A stretch of DNA of 64,000 nucleotides, taken from positions 1,860,001 through 1,924,000 of the forward strand of contig NC_016051.1 of the NCBI RefSeq assembly GCF_000151205.2. The letters are read 5' to 3'. The translations under genes and the position numbers were made by a program. This DNA comes from Thermococcus sp. AM4. Its GTDB lineage: Archaea; Methanobacteriota_B; Thermococci; Thermococcales; Thermococcaceae. The notes under the pieces are model-generated. The model did no database searches. It saw nothing but the letters and a program-made list of their open reading frames with translations, and was not told the origin of the DNA. Positions 20,374 through 29,003 of this stretch are shown one piece after another; the first letter of the stretch is position 1, and every line of letters begins with the position of its first letter.

Positions 20374-20763
20374 ATGAAGGTTAAGGATCTGATAAACATG
20401 CTGTCGGACAGGCAGAGGAAGAGCGTTGAGAGCTGTGTTGAGCGGTGCGACCTCATCGATCCCGAGGAGGAGATACCCACCGAACTCCCGAGGGACGTGG
20501 TTGAGTTCTCCAAGATCATAGCTAACCCCATCAGGGCGTCGATCCTCAAAATGCTCAGCAACAGGTGGCTCTGTGTCTGCCTGATCTCAAAGGCCCTCGG
20601 CCAGGATCAGACCCTCATAAGCCATCACCTGAGAACGCTGAAGCGGTTCGGTCTTCTCCACGAGAGGAAGGAGGGCAAACTGCGCTTTTACAGGACGAAC
20701 AGGGAAGCACTCGAGCGTTACCTTGAGAAGCTGTCGGCCGAGCTGCTGGGTGGTGAAACTTGA
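20374..20763 (+). CDS. ArsR-family winged-helix transcription regulator
   Basis: A 129-residue regulator. Residues 45-120 form the ArsR winged helix (NPIRASILKMLSNRWLCVCLIS, then LISHHLRTLKRFGLLHERKEGKLRFYR). The CVC pair at the start of helix 3 is a thiolate metal-site position in ArsR/SmtB sensors, and CVERC near residue 22 could add ligands, so metal or redox sensing is possible but unproven. TATA (TTTTATATAG, 20335-20344) lies just upstream. It overlaps the MazG gene by four bases. Confidence 0.82.
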   Translation: MKVKDLINMLSDRQRKSVESCVERCDLIDPEEEIPTELPRDVVEFSKIIANPIRASILKMLSNRWLCVCLISKALGQDQTLISHHLRTLKRFGLLHERKEGKLRFYRTNREALERYLEKLSAELLGGET

Positions 20764-21041
20764 AGCTCCAGGGTGAAGTTGACGAGCTCATACGGGCTTT
20801 GGGAGGCTACTGGAAGCCCTTTGAGATGCTGGCGGCCCTACTTGAGGAAACGGGCGAGTTGGCGGAGGCCATGCTGGCCATTGAGGGGGTCAAGGGGAGG
20901 GGTTCGAGGGAAAACCTCGTTGAGGAGATAGGCGACGTTCTCTTCGCCCTCGCCTGCATAGCCAACCATTACGGTGTGGACCTTGAGGATGCCCTAAGCA
21001 TGACCATAGAGAAGTACCGGCTCCGTTTCGATGGGGATTGA
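20760..21041 (+). CDS. MazG-like nucleotide pyrophosphohydrolase
   Basis: A 93-residue all-helical protein with the metal motif of the MazG/dUTPase-like superfamily: LEETGELAEAM near residues 29-39 and EEIGDVLFALACI near 55-67, i.e. E-x-x-E...E-x-x-D. Such enzymes hydrolyse non-canonical NTPs to NMP and pyrophosphate. The TTG start overlaps the ArsR stop and follows GGTGGTGAAAC, so the pair is translationally coupled. Confidence 0.82.
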   Translation: MKLQGEVDELIRALGGYWKPFEMLAALLEETGELAEAMLAIEGVKGRGSRENLVEEIGDVLFALACIANHYGVDLEDALSMTIEKYRLRFDGD

Positions 21042-21109
21042 AAAAAGCTTTATAACGGCGACACCTTTTTACCTTTGCGAGGAGAAAAGAAGTTAACGGG
21101 GGAGCTTGG

Positions 21110-21994
21110 ATGGTGCTTGAAAACTTTGTCCAGAGCGGCGCGAAATACCTTGGGGTTCTCCGTCACGTCCCCCTCCACTACCTTCTCCTCGCGATAGGCA
21201 CCTACTACGTGAGCGTCTTCCTATACACCGTGAGGTGGAAGCTCATCCTCGACAGGATTGGAAAAAAGCTCCCCCTGCTCGACCTCTTCAAGATCTTCAT
21301 AGCCTCGATCTTCGTGAACAACGTCACGCCCACGAGCAGGAGCGGCGGTGAGGTTCTCCGCATAACGTGGGTCTCAAAGAAGGCCAACCTGCCCCTTGGA
21401 GTTTCTGTCGCAAGCGTCGTTTACGAGAGGCTCCTCGAGGCCATTCCCTTTCTCTTCCTCATGCTCCTCGCCGGGGTTTACGTGGTTCCCTCAAAGCTGC
21501 CCCTCCTTGTCCTGCTCCTCCTCGCGGCCGGGGCGATGTGGTTCAGGTGGGACCTCGTCGTTGGGCTGTTCCTCAGGATCACCAAGACCCAGATAGACGA
21601 CGCCGGAATGGCCGAGCTCTCAAAGCTGAGGAAGTCCGTTCTCGTGACGGGTGGCGGTGTGGCCCTGAGCACGGCCGTGTGGGTGCTCGATGTCATAAGG
21701 TTCAAGCTGATAACGATGGCCTTCGGGCTTTCCCTCCCCTGGGGCCTTCTCGTCGCCGTTTCCGTTGTGAACATGCTCCTTGGCCTGATGTCCTTTACAC
21801 CTGGTGGAGTCGGCATCATGGAGGGCGGTTTGATAGGTGCGATGATACACTTCGGAATTCCCCAGCTCTTCGCGGTTTCAATAACCCTGCTGGAGAGGTT
21901 CATATCGTACGTCCTGAGTACAGTGGTTGGAATGGGGGTCCTCCTCCTTTCCGGAGGGTCTGAGATATGGAGAGCCTTAAAATCGCGCTGGTGA
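21110..21994 (+). CDS. UPF0104 / YbhN-like integral membrane protein
   Basis: A membrane protein of 294 residues with about seven helices, of the lysylphosphatidylglycerol-synthase transmembrane family. Family hallmarks are IFVNNVTPTSRSGGEVLRI (residues 65-83) and FTPGGVGIMEGGLIGAM near 222-238. Members are thought to move lipid-linked molecules; here the following glycosyltransferase and deacetylase suggest a role with a glycolipid or cell-surface glycan. It overlaps the next gene by 28 bases. Confidence 0.8.
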   Translation: MVLENFVQSGAKYLGVLRHVPLHYLLLAIGTYYVSVFLYTVRWKLILDRIGKKLPLLDLFKIFIASIFVNNVTPTSRSGGEVLRITWVSKKANLPLGVSVASVVYERLLEAIPFLFLMLLAGVYVVPSKLPLLVLLLLAAGAMWFRWDLVVGLFLRITKTQIDDAGMAELSKLRKSVLVTGGGVALSTAVWVLDVIRFKLITMAFGLSLPWGLLVAVSVVNMLLGLMSFTPGGVGIMEGGLIGAMIHFGIPQLFAVSITLLERFISYVLSTVVGMGVLLLSGGSEIWRALKSRW

Positions 21995-23112
21995 GCGACT
22001 GGTACTTTCCCAAGCTCGGCGGCGTTGCCGTTCACATGCACGATCTCGCCCTCTACCTCCGCAAGAGGGGTCACGAGGTTGATATAATCACGAACGACCG
22101 CGTAACCGGTAAGGAGGCCGAGCTGAGGGACAACGGCATCGGGTTAGTTAAGGTTCCCGGTTACACCTTCGGGAGCGTTGGAATCAACATGACTGTCTTC
22201 TCCAGAAACGCCTCCCGCCTCATCCCTTACGTGCAGGACTACGACGTCGTTCACGGGCAGCACGCCTTTACTCCCCTGGCCCTCAAAGCCGTCTCCGCCG
22301 GCAGGAAGGCGGGCAAGGCTACGCTGCTGACAACGCACAGCATAAACTACGAGAACTCCTCCGCGATCAGGGCATTAGCGAGGATAACGTTCCCCTACTT
22401 TCGCTACTACCTCGGCAACCCCCACAGGATAATCGCCGTCAGCAGGGCCTCCAAGGACTTCATAAGGCGCTTCACCCGCGTCCCGATCGAGGTCATCCAG
22501 AACGGCGTCAACGTGGATTTTTTCGATATTCCCCTCTCCAAGGAGGAGGCCAAGGAAAGGCTGGGCCTCGGCGAGAGGGTAATCCTCTACGTCGGCAGAA
22601 TCGAGCCGAGAAAGGGGGTCAGCACTCTGATCAACGCAATGAGGCACGTTGACGGAACCCTTCTGATTGCCGGCCAGGGAAGCATGCTCCCCCTCCTCAA
22701 GGAACGCGCAAGGCTCCTCGGCATATCCAAAAAGGTACGCTTCCTCGGCAGGGTGGAGTACTCAGAGCTTCCCCTCTACTACCGCGCGAGCGACGTTTTC
22801 GTGCTCCCGAGCCTGAGCGAGGCCTTCGGGATAGTCCTGCTTGAGGCGATGGCCAGCGGGACGCCGGTCATAGGGACCAGTGTGGGGGGGATTCCCGAGA
22901 TAATCGATGGATGCGGCATCATAGTGCCCCCTGGAAACGCGAAGAAGCTTGCAGAGGCGATAAACCTCATCCTGGGCAACCAGAACATCGAGAAACGCTT
23001 CGGGCGCCTCGGAAAGAGACGGGTGGAGAAGGTCTACGACTGGAACGTTGTCGTCGGGAAGATCGAGGCCCTCTACCGCGACGTCCTCAACGAGGTGGCG
23101 GAGAATGGCTGA
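21967..23112 (+). CDS. GT4-family glycosyltransferase (GT-B fold)
   Basis: A 381-residue retaining glycosyltransferase. The N-terminal domain begins IALVSDWYFPKLGGVAVH (acceptor side) and the nucleotide-sugar domain has ILYVGRIEPRKGVSTLI and the E-x7-E motif SEAFGIVLLEAMASG near 286-300. Archaeal relatives act on lipids or glycans at the cytoplasmic side of the membrane; the acceptor here is unknown. Overlaps with both neighbours place it in one transcript with the UPF0104 protein and the deacetylase. Confidence 0.9.
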   Translation: MESLKIALVSDWYFPKLGGVAVHMHDLALYLRKRGHEVDIITNDRVTGKEAELRDNGIGLVKVPGYTFGSVGINMTVFSRNASRLIPYVQDYDVVHGQHAFTPLALKAVSAGRKAGKATLLTTHSINYENSSAIRALARITFPYFRYYLGNPHRIIAVSRASKDFIRRFTRVPIEVIQNGVNVDFFDIPLSKEEAKERLGLGERVILYVGRIEPRKGVSTLINAMRHVDGTLLIAGQGSMLPLLKERARLLGISKKVRFLGRVEYSELPLYYRASDVFVLPSLSEAFGIVLLEAMASGTPVIGTSVGGIPEIIDGCGIIVPPGNAKKLAEAINLILGNQNIEKRFGRLGKRRVEKVYDWNVVVGKIEALYRDVLNEVAENG

Positions 23113-23827
23113 ACTCGTAATGCTGACCTTCGACGTTGAGCAGGACTGTCCCCCCTTTGCGGAAACCAGGAGGGGCATGGAAGAAGGTTTGCCGAGGGTG
23201 ATGGATCTCCTCGAGGAGTTCAAGATCAGGGGGACTTTTCTCTTCACCGGCAGGATCGCGGAGGAGTTCCCGGAGCTGGCGGAGCGCGCTGGAAAAAAGC
23301 ATGAACTCGGCTGTCACGGTCTTGAGCACGAACGCTTTGACCGGCTTCCCTTTGAGGAAGCGAGGCGGAGATTAATGGAGGCGAGGCAGATTCTCTCCCG
23401 CTTTTCCGAGCCGGTCTCTTTTCGAGCTCCCAACTTCCAGTTTCCGAATAGCTACTACCGCATCCTGGCCGAGCTCGGCTTTAGGGTTGACTCGACCAAG
23501 GCCCGCCACAAGGGCTGGCGAGAGGGCGTAACCGAAATCAACGGCGTTCTCGAAGTTCCCGCCACGACGACCTCCATAGTCACGCGCCTCCCGTGGAGGA
23601 TGCAGGAGAGGTTTCACAGGAAGTTTGAGAGTCCGGTCGTCTACATCTTCCACCCCTGGGAGTTCGTGAGGATGCCCAAGCGCTTGAGGCCCGACTGCTG
23701 GTTTGGGACCGGGGAAGGTGCTCTTGAAAAGCTCAGGAAGCTGATTGAGTTCCACCTCGATAACGGTGCGAGGTTTTTAACGCTCCGGGAGTTCTATGAG
23801 GAATACCAAAAGCTTAAACGTGGGTGA
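23105..23827 (+). CDS. Polysaccharide deacetylase family protein
   Basis: A 240-residue NodB-homology carbohydrate esterase. The catalytic Asp and first motif are in LTFDVEQDCPPF (residues 7-18), the metal histidines in CHGLEHERFDRLP (about 66-78), then SFRAPNFQFPNSYY and IFHPWEF. No signal peptide is present, so it acts inside the cell, perhaps on a lipid-linked GlcNAc such as the substrate of the preceding glycosyltransferase. ATG 23105 overlaps that gene by eight bases. Confidence 0.85.
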   Translation: MAELVMLTFDVEQDCPPFAETRRGMEEGLPRVMDLLEEFKIRGTFLFTGRIAEEFPELAERAGKKHELGCHGLEHERFDRLPFEEARRRLMEARQILSRFSEPVSFRAPNFQFPNSYYRILAELGFRVDSTKARHKGWREGVTEINGVLEVPATTTSIVTRLPWRMQERFHRKFESPVVYIFHPWEFVRMPKRLRPDCWFGTGEGALEKLRKLIEFHLDNGARFLTLREFYEEYQKLKRG

Positions 23828-23851
23828 ACTGACTTCTTCTGGGTGAGAGCC

Positions 23852-24901
23852 ATGAAGGAGGCCCTTTACTGGGAGCCCTTAGAGGGGGGTAAGGTTCGCT
23901 GTAAGCTCTGTCCCCTTAACTGCATCATAAACGAGGGCAAGAGGGGTTCCTGTAAGATTAGGAAAAACATCGGTGGAAAACTTTACACGCTCAACTACGG
24001 CAAGGTTTCGGCGATAGGAGCCGATCCGGTGGAGAAGAAACCGCTCTTCCACTTCTGGCCCGGCTCGTGCGCGCTCTCGATAAGCACGGTCGGCTGCAAC
24101 ATGCACTGCAAGCACTGCCAGAACTGGGAGATAAGCCAAGCCGACGAGAGCTTCCCCTACCTCCACGACATGAGTCCAGAGATGGTCGTTGCCATAGCGA
24201 AGCGCTACGGCTGTGAGAGCATAGCCTACACCTACAACGAGCCGGTAATCTGGTACGAGTTCGTCCTTGACACTGCTAAACTTGCGAAGAAGGAAGGAAT
24301 TTACAACCTCCTCATAACCAACGGCTACATCAACGAGGAGCCTTTTAGAGAGCTCGCGCCCTACATCGACGCGATGAACATCGACATCAAAGCCTTCAGC
24401 GACGAGTTCTACATGAAGATAGCCGGAGTTCCGAGCGGTGAGCCGAGCAGGAGGACGGCGGTTATAGCGAAGAAAGACTTTGGAATCCACGTCGAGTTAA
24501 CGTATCTCATAATCCCGACGCTCAACGACAAGGAGGAGGAAATACGGGCCTTCGTCCGCTGGGTTGTCAGCGAGCTTGGCGACGACACGCCGGTGCACTT
24601 CTCGCGCTTCTTCCCGCACTACAAGCTCCTCCACCTTCCACCGACACCTCTCGAAACGATAGAGATGGCCTACCGCGTTGCCAAGGAAGAGGGCCTGAAG
24701 TTCGTCTACATCGGCAACGTGCCGGGACACCCGGGTGAGCACACCTACTGTCCGCGTTGTGGAAGGCCTTTAATCGTCCGCTACGGCTTCGAGATCACCG
24801 AGTACAATATCACCGAGGACGGAAGGTGTAAGTACTGCGGTGAGAGAATCCCGATAGTCGGCACCTACAGGAAGAGGCGCTATCCGGGGATGTGGTGGTG
24901 A
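23852..24901 (+). CDS. amrS: Radical SAM enzyme of the AmmeMemoRadiSam system
   Basis: A 349-residue radical SAM protein. The SAM cluster motif is CNMHCKHCQNW (about residue 82). An N-terminal CKLCPLNCIINEGKRGSC motif and a C-terminal pair CPRCGRP / CKYCGERI could bind further metal. The architecture matches AmrS, which with AMMECR1 and MEMO1 proteins forms an uncharacterised three-part system; neither partner is next to it here. The start at ATG 23852 follows GGGTGAG. Its TGA stop overlaps the next ATG by one base. Confidence 0.85.
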   Translation: MKEALYWEPLEGGKVRCKLCPLNCIINEGKRGSCKIRKNIGGKLYTLNYGKVSAIGADPVEKKPLFHFWPGSCALSISTVGCNMHCKHCQNWEISQADESFPYLHDMSPEMVVAIAKRYGCESIAYTYNEPVIWYEFVLDTAKLAKKEGIYNLLITNGYINEEPFRELAPYIDAMNIDIKAFSDEFYMKIAGVPSGEPSRRTAVIAKKDFGIHVELTYLIIPTLNDKEEEIRAFVRWVVSELGDDTPVHFSRFFPHYKLLHLPPTPLETIEMAYRVAKEEGLKFVYIGNVPGHPGEHTYCPRCGRPLIVRYGFEITEYNITEDGRCKYCGERIPIVGTYRKRRYPGMWW

Positions 24902-25692
24902 TGCTTGAGGCCATCCTCTACTTCGAGGCCCTCGGGCGAACGAGGCTCGCGGTTGAGGACAGAGTTAGAAGAACCTCCCGCGGACTTGAGGAGTCCGGGT
25001 TGAAGGTGAAGCGGCTCGATGCTGGAGAGGTCATCGAGGATCCCGAGCTGGATCCCCTCCGCTTCTCGGCCCTCCTTGAGGCGAGGGTCGAGGGTGAACT
25101 GGATGACCTGATCGGGGTGGTTGCGGAGTACGGCCCGACCCTCGTGGAGATCCTCCGGCCGGGCAGGCTTGAGCTCCAGGCTGATTACCTCTCCTCGCTT
25201 CTGCTCAGGCTCTCGAAGAAGGTTGGAGACCTCATCGGTGGAAACGCCTTTGTGCTCCCTCCACTGAACCTTAAGGAGATCCCCGTTCCCCCGGTGGGCT
25301 TTGACGAGGAAGAGCTCTGGGAGGCTGTCTACCAGGGAAGGGGAATACTCTACAGGCTTTCCCTTCGCCTGCCCGAGGAAATCGACCGGGATACGCTCTT
25401 GAGGCTTTTCCTCATCGAGGGTTGCGGCGTCAACGACATCGAAGTTCGGGGACTCGACGGTGAAAGTGAGTTCAGGCTTGAGGTGGTTTCCCCCTTCGAG
25501 TCGCTCTTCGCAGTTGCCTTCAGGTACAGGCTCTCCTCGCTGAGCATCGTCGAGCCGGAGCTCCTTGACGTTACCGCCCCCGAGCTCCAGAACGCCCTCA
25601 GCGACCTCGGCTCCTTCGTCAACTCGGTACTCATGGGAGAGGATCTTCAGAGGGCCTACGAGAGGGACACTTTTTCCTTCAAGCTTGTTTGA
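24901..25692 (+). CDS. Conserved hypothetical protein, 263 residues
   Basis: Not recognised. An acidic soluble protein without signal peptide, alternating beta strands and helices; the two halves both contain strand-helix units (KRLDAGEVIEDPELDPLRFS and DVTAPELQNALSDLGSFVNS), which may reflect an old duplication. It is coupled to amrS by a TGATG overlap after GGTGGTG, so it may serve the same pathway. The next gene, for the S-layer protein, has its own promoter. Confidence 0.65.
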   Translation: MLEAILYFEALGRTRLAVEDRVRRTSRGLEESGLKVKRLDAGEVIEDPELDPLRFSALLEARVEGELDDLIGVVAEYGPTLVEILRPGRLELQADYLSSLLLRLSKKVGDLIGGNAFVLPPLNLKEIPVPPVGFDEEELWEAVYQGRGILYRLSLRLPEEIDRDTLLRLFLIEGCGVNDIEVRGLDGESEFRLEVVSPFESLFAVAFRYRLSSLSIVEPELLDVTAPELQNALSDLGSFVNSVLMGEDLQRAYERDTFSFKLV

Positions 25693-25762
25693 GGGAGTCG
25701 AAAAGTATATGAGGTTGAAGGAGAAGGTAGGAGATGACGCAGGAGAATAAGGGGGTATGCTG

Positions 25763-27640
25763 ATGAAACTACTCCGAAAAAACGTCACCAAGGCCTTTGC
25801 CCTCCTCCTGGGGGTTATGTTCCTCCTCTCGATCGGCGGTGCGTCGGCCGGTTCCAACTACATCGTACCCACCGGCCTCAAGGACATCAGCAACGTCCCG
25901 AGGAGCTTCTTCGTTAAGCCCGACGGAACACCGAACGTGAAGATAGTCGTTGGGAGCTATTCCAAGGCGGAGGACGTTGCCAGCGCCGCCGACATAGCTG
26001 CAGCACTCGGGAGCATCCTCTACAAGGAGGAAGAGGCCAAGAACATAGCCGTCAAATTGAGGAAGGCCGGTGAAACCGACGTCGCCCTCGAGCAGGTTAT
26101 ATACCGCTACGATTACCAGACCATGACCGTCGATCACGGTCTGCCCTACAACAGCGGCCTCGTGAACTGGTCGAAGTCCTACGATGAGCTTCCCGCCGAC
26201 TACTGGTTCAACGGGGCCTCATACACCGCCAACTACTCAACCTGGGCAAGTTCCTTCTCGGCCCAGTTCAAGGTCAAGGACAGCGATGCGGTCAACGGTG
26301 ACTACCTCTACGGCTGGGATATAGAGATCAACGAGCTCTCACTCCTTCCCATCGACCCGGCCGACTGGAAGGGAATCGCCCCGCCAAAGCAGGCGGATAT
26401 CGAGATACCCTCGAGGAGGATAGTCGTTTCCGTCGATTACACCCTCTACAACTACACCGTGAAGAAAATCAAGGTTGTGAGGGAGGCCTACCCCGAGTGG
26501 GGAGTTCCTGAGAAGACAGTGGTGGTGAACGAGAGTAGAATAGGCAACTCAATCGACGTTGAGCTCGACAACGGAACGATCGTCGGTGTCATAAGCCCGG
26601 GCGTTGGGGCCGGGGACGAGTTCACCCTCCTCGGAACCAAGTACCACGTCTTCTCCATCGGAAGGGGCAGCTTCACCGCCGGTGAAGTGCTCGGCACCGG
26701 CTGGTTCGCCCAGAACGAGAGCAAACTCCTCGGAAACAGCAGGTGGGAGATCACGCTCATAGGTGCCGATCCGCTCCAGGAGAAGGCCATAGTGACCGTT
26801 AAGGACACCAAAACCGGCGAACTCTACGGACCCGTTGTTCTAAAGCTCGGCGAGCCCAAGAACGTGGTCGTCTCGGGCGACACCGTTGAGCTCCAGCTCA
26901 AGCTTGAGGCGCTCTCCGAGAACCTCATCCTCGGCAAGATCGCCCAGATAAGCGGCTACGGTAACATAAAGACGTACTCGAGCGGAACATACGTGGAGTA
27001 CAACGATCAGAGATGGATAATGAGCGTTGATTCCGACGGCAAGTACATCAAGAGGATCAGCATGACCAACGAGGACGAGCTCATAGGCAATCCCCTCGAC
27101 GTTCTGGGGATATACACGATCAAGTACTCCTTTGACATGAGGTCCCTGAACGAGAAGGATGTGGACTTCGACATCAACCGCGATGGCAAAATAACGGACA
27201 CCAGCTTCGTCGTCGCCAAGGCGACCATCACGATACTGGAGAACCATCCGAAGATCCACGAGCTGGTCCTCTCGGTCGGGGACAGGATCCCGGGCACGGA
27301 CTACGTTATCTCCGGCGTTGAGGGCGTCAAGAACATCGTCCTGAAGACCCCGACCCAGCCGATAACGATCCTCGATACCGAGGTTAACTTTGTGAACCCG
27401 ACCTCGAACTACATCCTCGTGGGATCCAACAGGGCCAACCTGCTCACCTCGATGATCTTCGGCCACTACCACCTGCCCGTCGACTTCAGGGTCTGGTTCG
27501 GCGAATACCCGGTCCTCGGATACATCCCGCACTGCGACCTCCTCAAGGGCAGGGGAGTTATAATAGTGGCCGGCTCGACACCAAAGGCCACGAGAAAAGC
27601 AGCGACGATACTCATGCAGTACATAGCGGGCCTTTCGTGA
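25763..27640 (+). CDS. slp: S-layer protein
   Basis: The main cell-envelope protein (625 residues) of Thermococcales. A signal peptide covers residues 1-29 (basic LLRKN start, then AFALLLGVMFLLSIGGASA), followed by the S-layer N-terminal domain (IVPTGLKDISNVPRSFFVKP) and a C-terminal domain with the cell-wall-type repeats DFRVWFGEYPVLGYIPHCD and VIIVAGSTPKATRKAA. Mature protein is acidic with several N-x-S/T sites. ATG 25763 is seven bases after GGGGGT; an ATG at 25757 is too close to it. TATA-like AAAAGTATATGA lies near 25701-25712. Confidence 0.88.
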   Translation: MKLLRKNVTKAFALLLGVMFLLSIGGASAGSNYIVPTGLKDISNVPRSFFVKPDGTPNVKIVVGSYSKAEDVASAADIAAALGSILYKEEEAKNIAVKLRKAGETDVALEQVIYRYDYQTMTVDHGLPYNSGLVNWSKSYDELPADYWFNGASYTANYSTWASSFSAQFKVKDSDAVNGDYLYGWDIEINELSLLPIDPADWKGIAPPKQADIEIPSRRIVVSVDYTLYNYTVKKIKVVREAYPEWGVPEKTVVVNESRIGNSIDVELDNGTIVGVISPGVGAGDEFTLLGTKYHVFSIGRGSFTAGEVLGTGWFAQNESKLLGNSRWEITLIGADPLQEKAIVTVKDTKTGELYGPVVLKLGEPKNVVVSGDTVELQLKLEALSENLILGKIAQISGYGNIKTYSSGTYVEYNDQRWIMSVDSDGKYIKRISMTNEDELIGNPLDVLGIYTIKYSFDMRSLNEKDVDFDINRDGKITDTSFVVAKATITILENHPKIHELVLSVGDRIPGTDYVISGVEGVKNIVLKTPTQPITILDTEVNFVNPTSNYILVGSNRANLLTSMIFGHYHLPVDFRVWFGEYPVLGYIPHCDLLKGRGVIIVAGSTPKATRKAATILMQYIAGLS

Positions 27641-27663
27641 CCCTTTCCTTTTTGGTGGTGGAG

Positions 27664-28317
27664 ATGGCCAGAAGATACCTCCTGGCGACTTTCTTTTTTG
27701 CAGTCATTCTCATCGGTGCACTCGTTCTCAACTCCTGGTATTCCTCCTATACGTCCCTTTTTCGCTCGGATTTTCCCTCAAAGGTCCTGATCGAGAACGA
27801 GGGGGTAAGCGTTGAGGCATATCTCCCCGGCGATCCCCTCGCCCTCGTTAACGCGACCCTTTACCATCACTACGATCGGGTCACGATAATCCTCGGCAGC
27901 GGGGACACGAAGGACTACTGCGACAGGACAGGGAGGTGTCAGTTCAGAACGCTCGCGGCGGTGGAGGTTTCGTGTCTGGCTGGCAAGCTCATGGGCTCTT
28001 ACTACTACGAAACGGCCAGGGAGATGGGCTACAACGACTCGGAGGCGAGGAGGTTTGCCCTTGAGCAGGTCTCCAGACGGGTTAGCTCGGGAAACTGGCT
28101 TACGTTTTCGCTCAAGCTGGCGATAGGCAGGGGAAAAATCGGAAACGAAAGGCACCTGCTGATAATCCTCAGGGGTCCCCTCGATGGGGCCGTTGGAAAC
28201 AGGATTTACGTCCCCAGAAAAGGGGTACTCGTTCTGGAGGCGCTGGACGATAAAACCCTCTACCGGGAGGCCCTTCTGATTGAGGGAATAACGGGAATAA
28301 GCTGCTCAAAAGGTTAG
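27664..28317 (+). CDS. Membrane-anchored hypothetical protein
   Basis: Not recognised. 217 residues with one N-terminal hydrophobic helix (LLATFFFAVILIGALVLNSW, residues 6-25) after two arginines, the rest predicted outside the cell. Three cysteines (DYCDRTGRC and EVSCLAG) could form a disulphide. It follows the S-layer gene by 23 bases after GGTGGTGGAG, so it is likely cotranscribed and may be an envelope partner of the S-layer; that is inference. Confidence 0.65.
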   Translation: MARRYLLATFFFAVILIGALVLNSWYSSYTSLFRSDFPSKVLIENEGVSVEAYLPGDPLALVNATLYHHYDRVTIILGSGDTKDYCDRTGRCQFRTLAAVEVSCLAGKLMGSYYYETAREMGYNDSEARRFALEQVSRRVSSGNWLTFSLKLAIGRGKIGNERHLLIILRGPLDGAVGNRIYVPRKGVLVLEALDDKTLYREALLIEGITGISCSKG

Positions 28318-28322
28318 AGGAG

Positions 28323-28901
28323 TTACCACTCCTCCTCTTCCTCCCCGATAAGGCCGTACTTTTCGAGCTCACGGAGGAGCTTCTTGACCGCTTCCCAGGC
28401 GTCTTTCTCGCTCTTTGCGCCCGAGCAGACGATCTTACCTGAGGAGAAGAGCAGTATAACAGCCTTCGGGTCTTTGGCACGGTATATGACACCGGGGAAC
28501 TGCTCTGGCTCGTACTCACAGTTTGGCAGGCTTAAAGCTACCGCGTCGAGGTTGAACTCCATGCCGATGTCGCCGCTGAAGACCATGTTCTGGATGTCTA
28601 TCTGGGGCGGTCTAGTGAACTTCGTTCCCACCTTGGTCTTCAGCATCTCGGTGAGCTTTTTAACGGCCCTCTCGATGTCCTCAACGCTTTTAGCACCGGT
28701 GACAACGAGCTTCCCGGAGCTGAATATCAGCAGTGCAACCTTGGGATCCTCGAAGCGGCAGATTATGCCGGGGAACTCCTCCGGGTTGTACTTCGAGTTG
28801 GGGCATATCTCAATAACCTTCTCGAGGTTCAGCTCCGCGAAGAGATCAACAGAAGCGACTATGTTCTCAATTCTGAGCTTTACGTTACTTATATCGACCA
28901 A
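28323..28901 (-). CDS. tbp: TATA-box-binding protein
   Basis: The general transcription factor TBP (192 residues). Two imperfect repeats form the saddle: [15 protein letters not shown]... with [22 protein letters not shown], and [19 protein letters not shown]... with [22 protein letters not shown]. The acidic tail GEEEEEW is typical of Thermococcales. TTG 28901 is chosen as start: GGAGGTG lies six bases before it and the protein then begins MVDIS, as in relatives. Confidence 0.95.
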   Translation of the reverse strand: MVDISNVKLRIENIVASVDLFAELNLEKVIEICPNSKYNPEEFPGIICRFEDPKVALLIFSSGKLVVTGAKSVEDIERAVKKLTEMLKTKVGTKFTRPPQIDIQNMVFSGDIGMEFNLDAVALSLPNCEYEPEQFPGVIYRAKDPKAVILLFSSGKIVCSGAKSEKDAWEAVKKLLRELEKYGLIGEEEEEW

Positions 28902-29003
28902 GGCCAGCACCTCCAGCCGGTGGGTTTAAAAACCCCTTTATAAATGGAGGCGGTCGCTTTTTAAAGCTTTATGCTCAAAAGGGAACATCGAAGAAGAAAA
29001 AGT

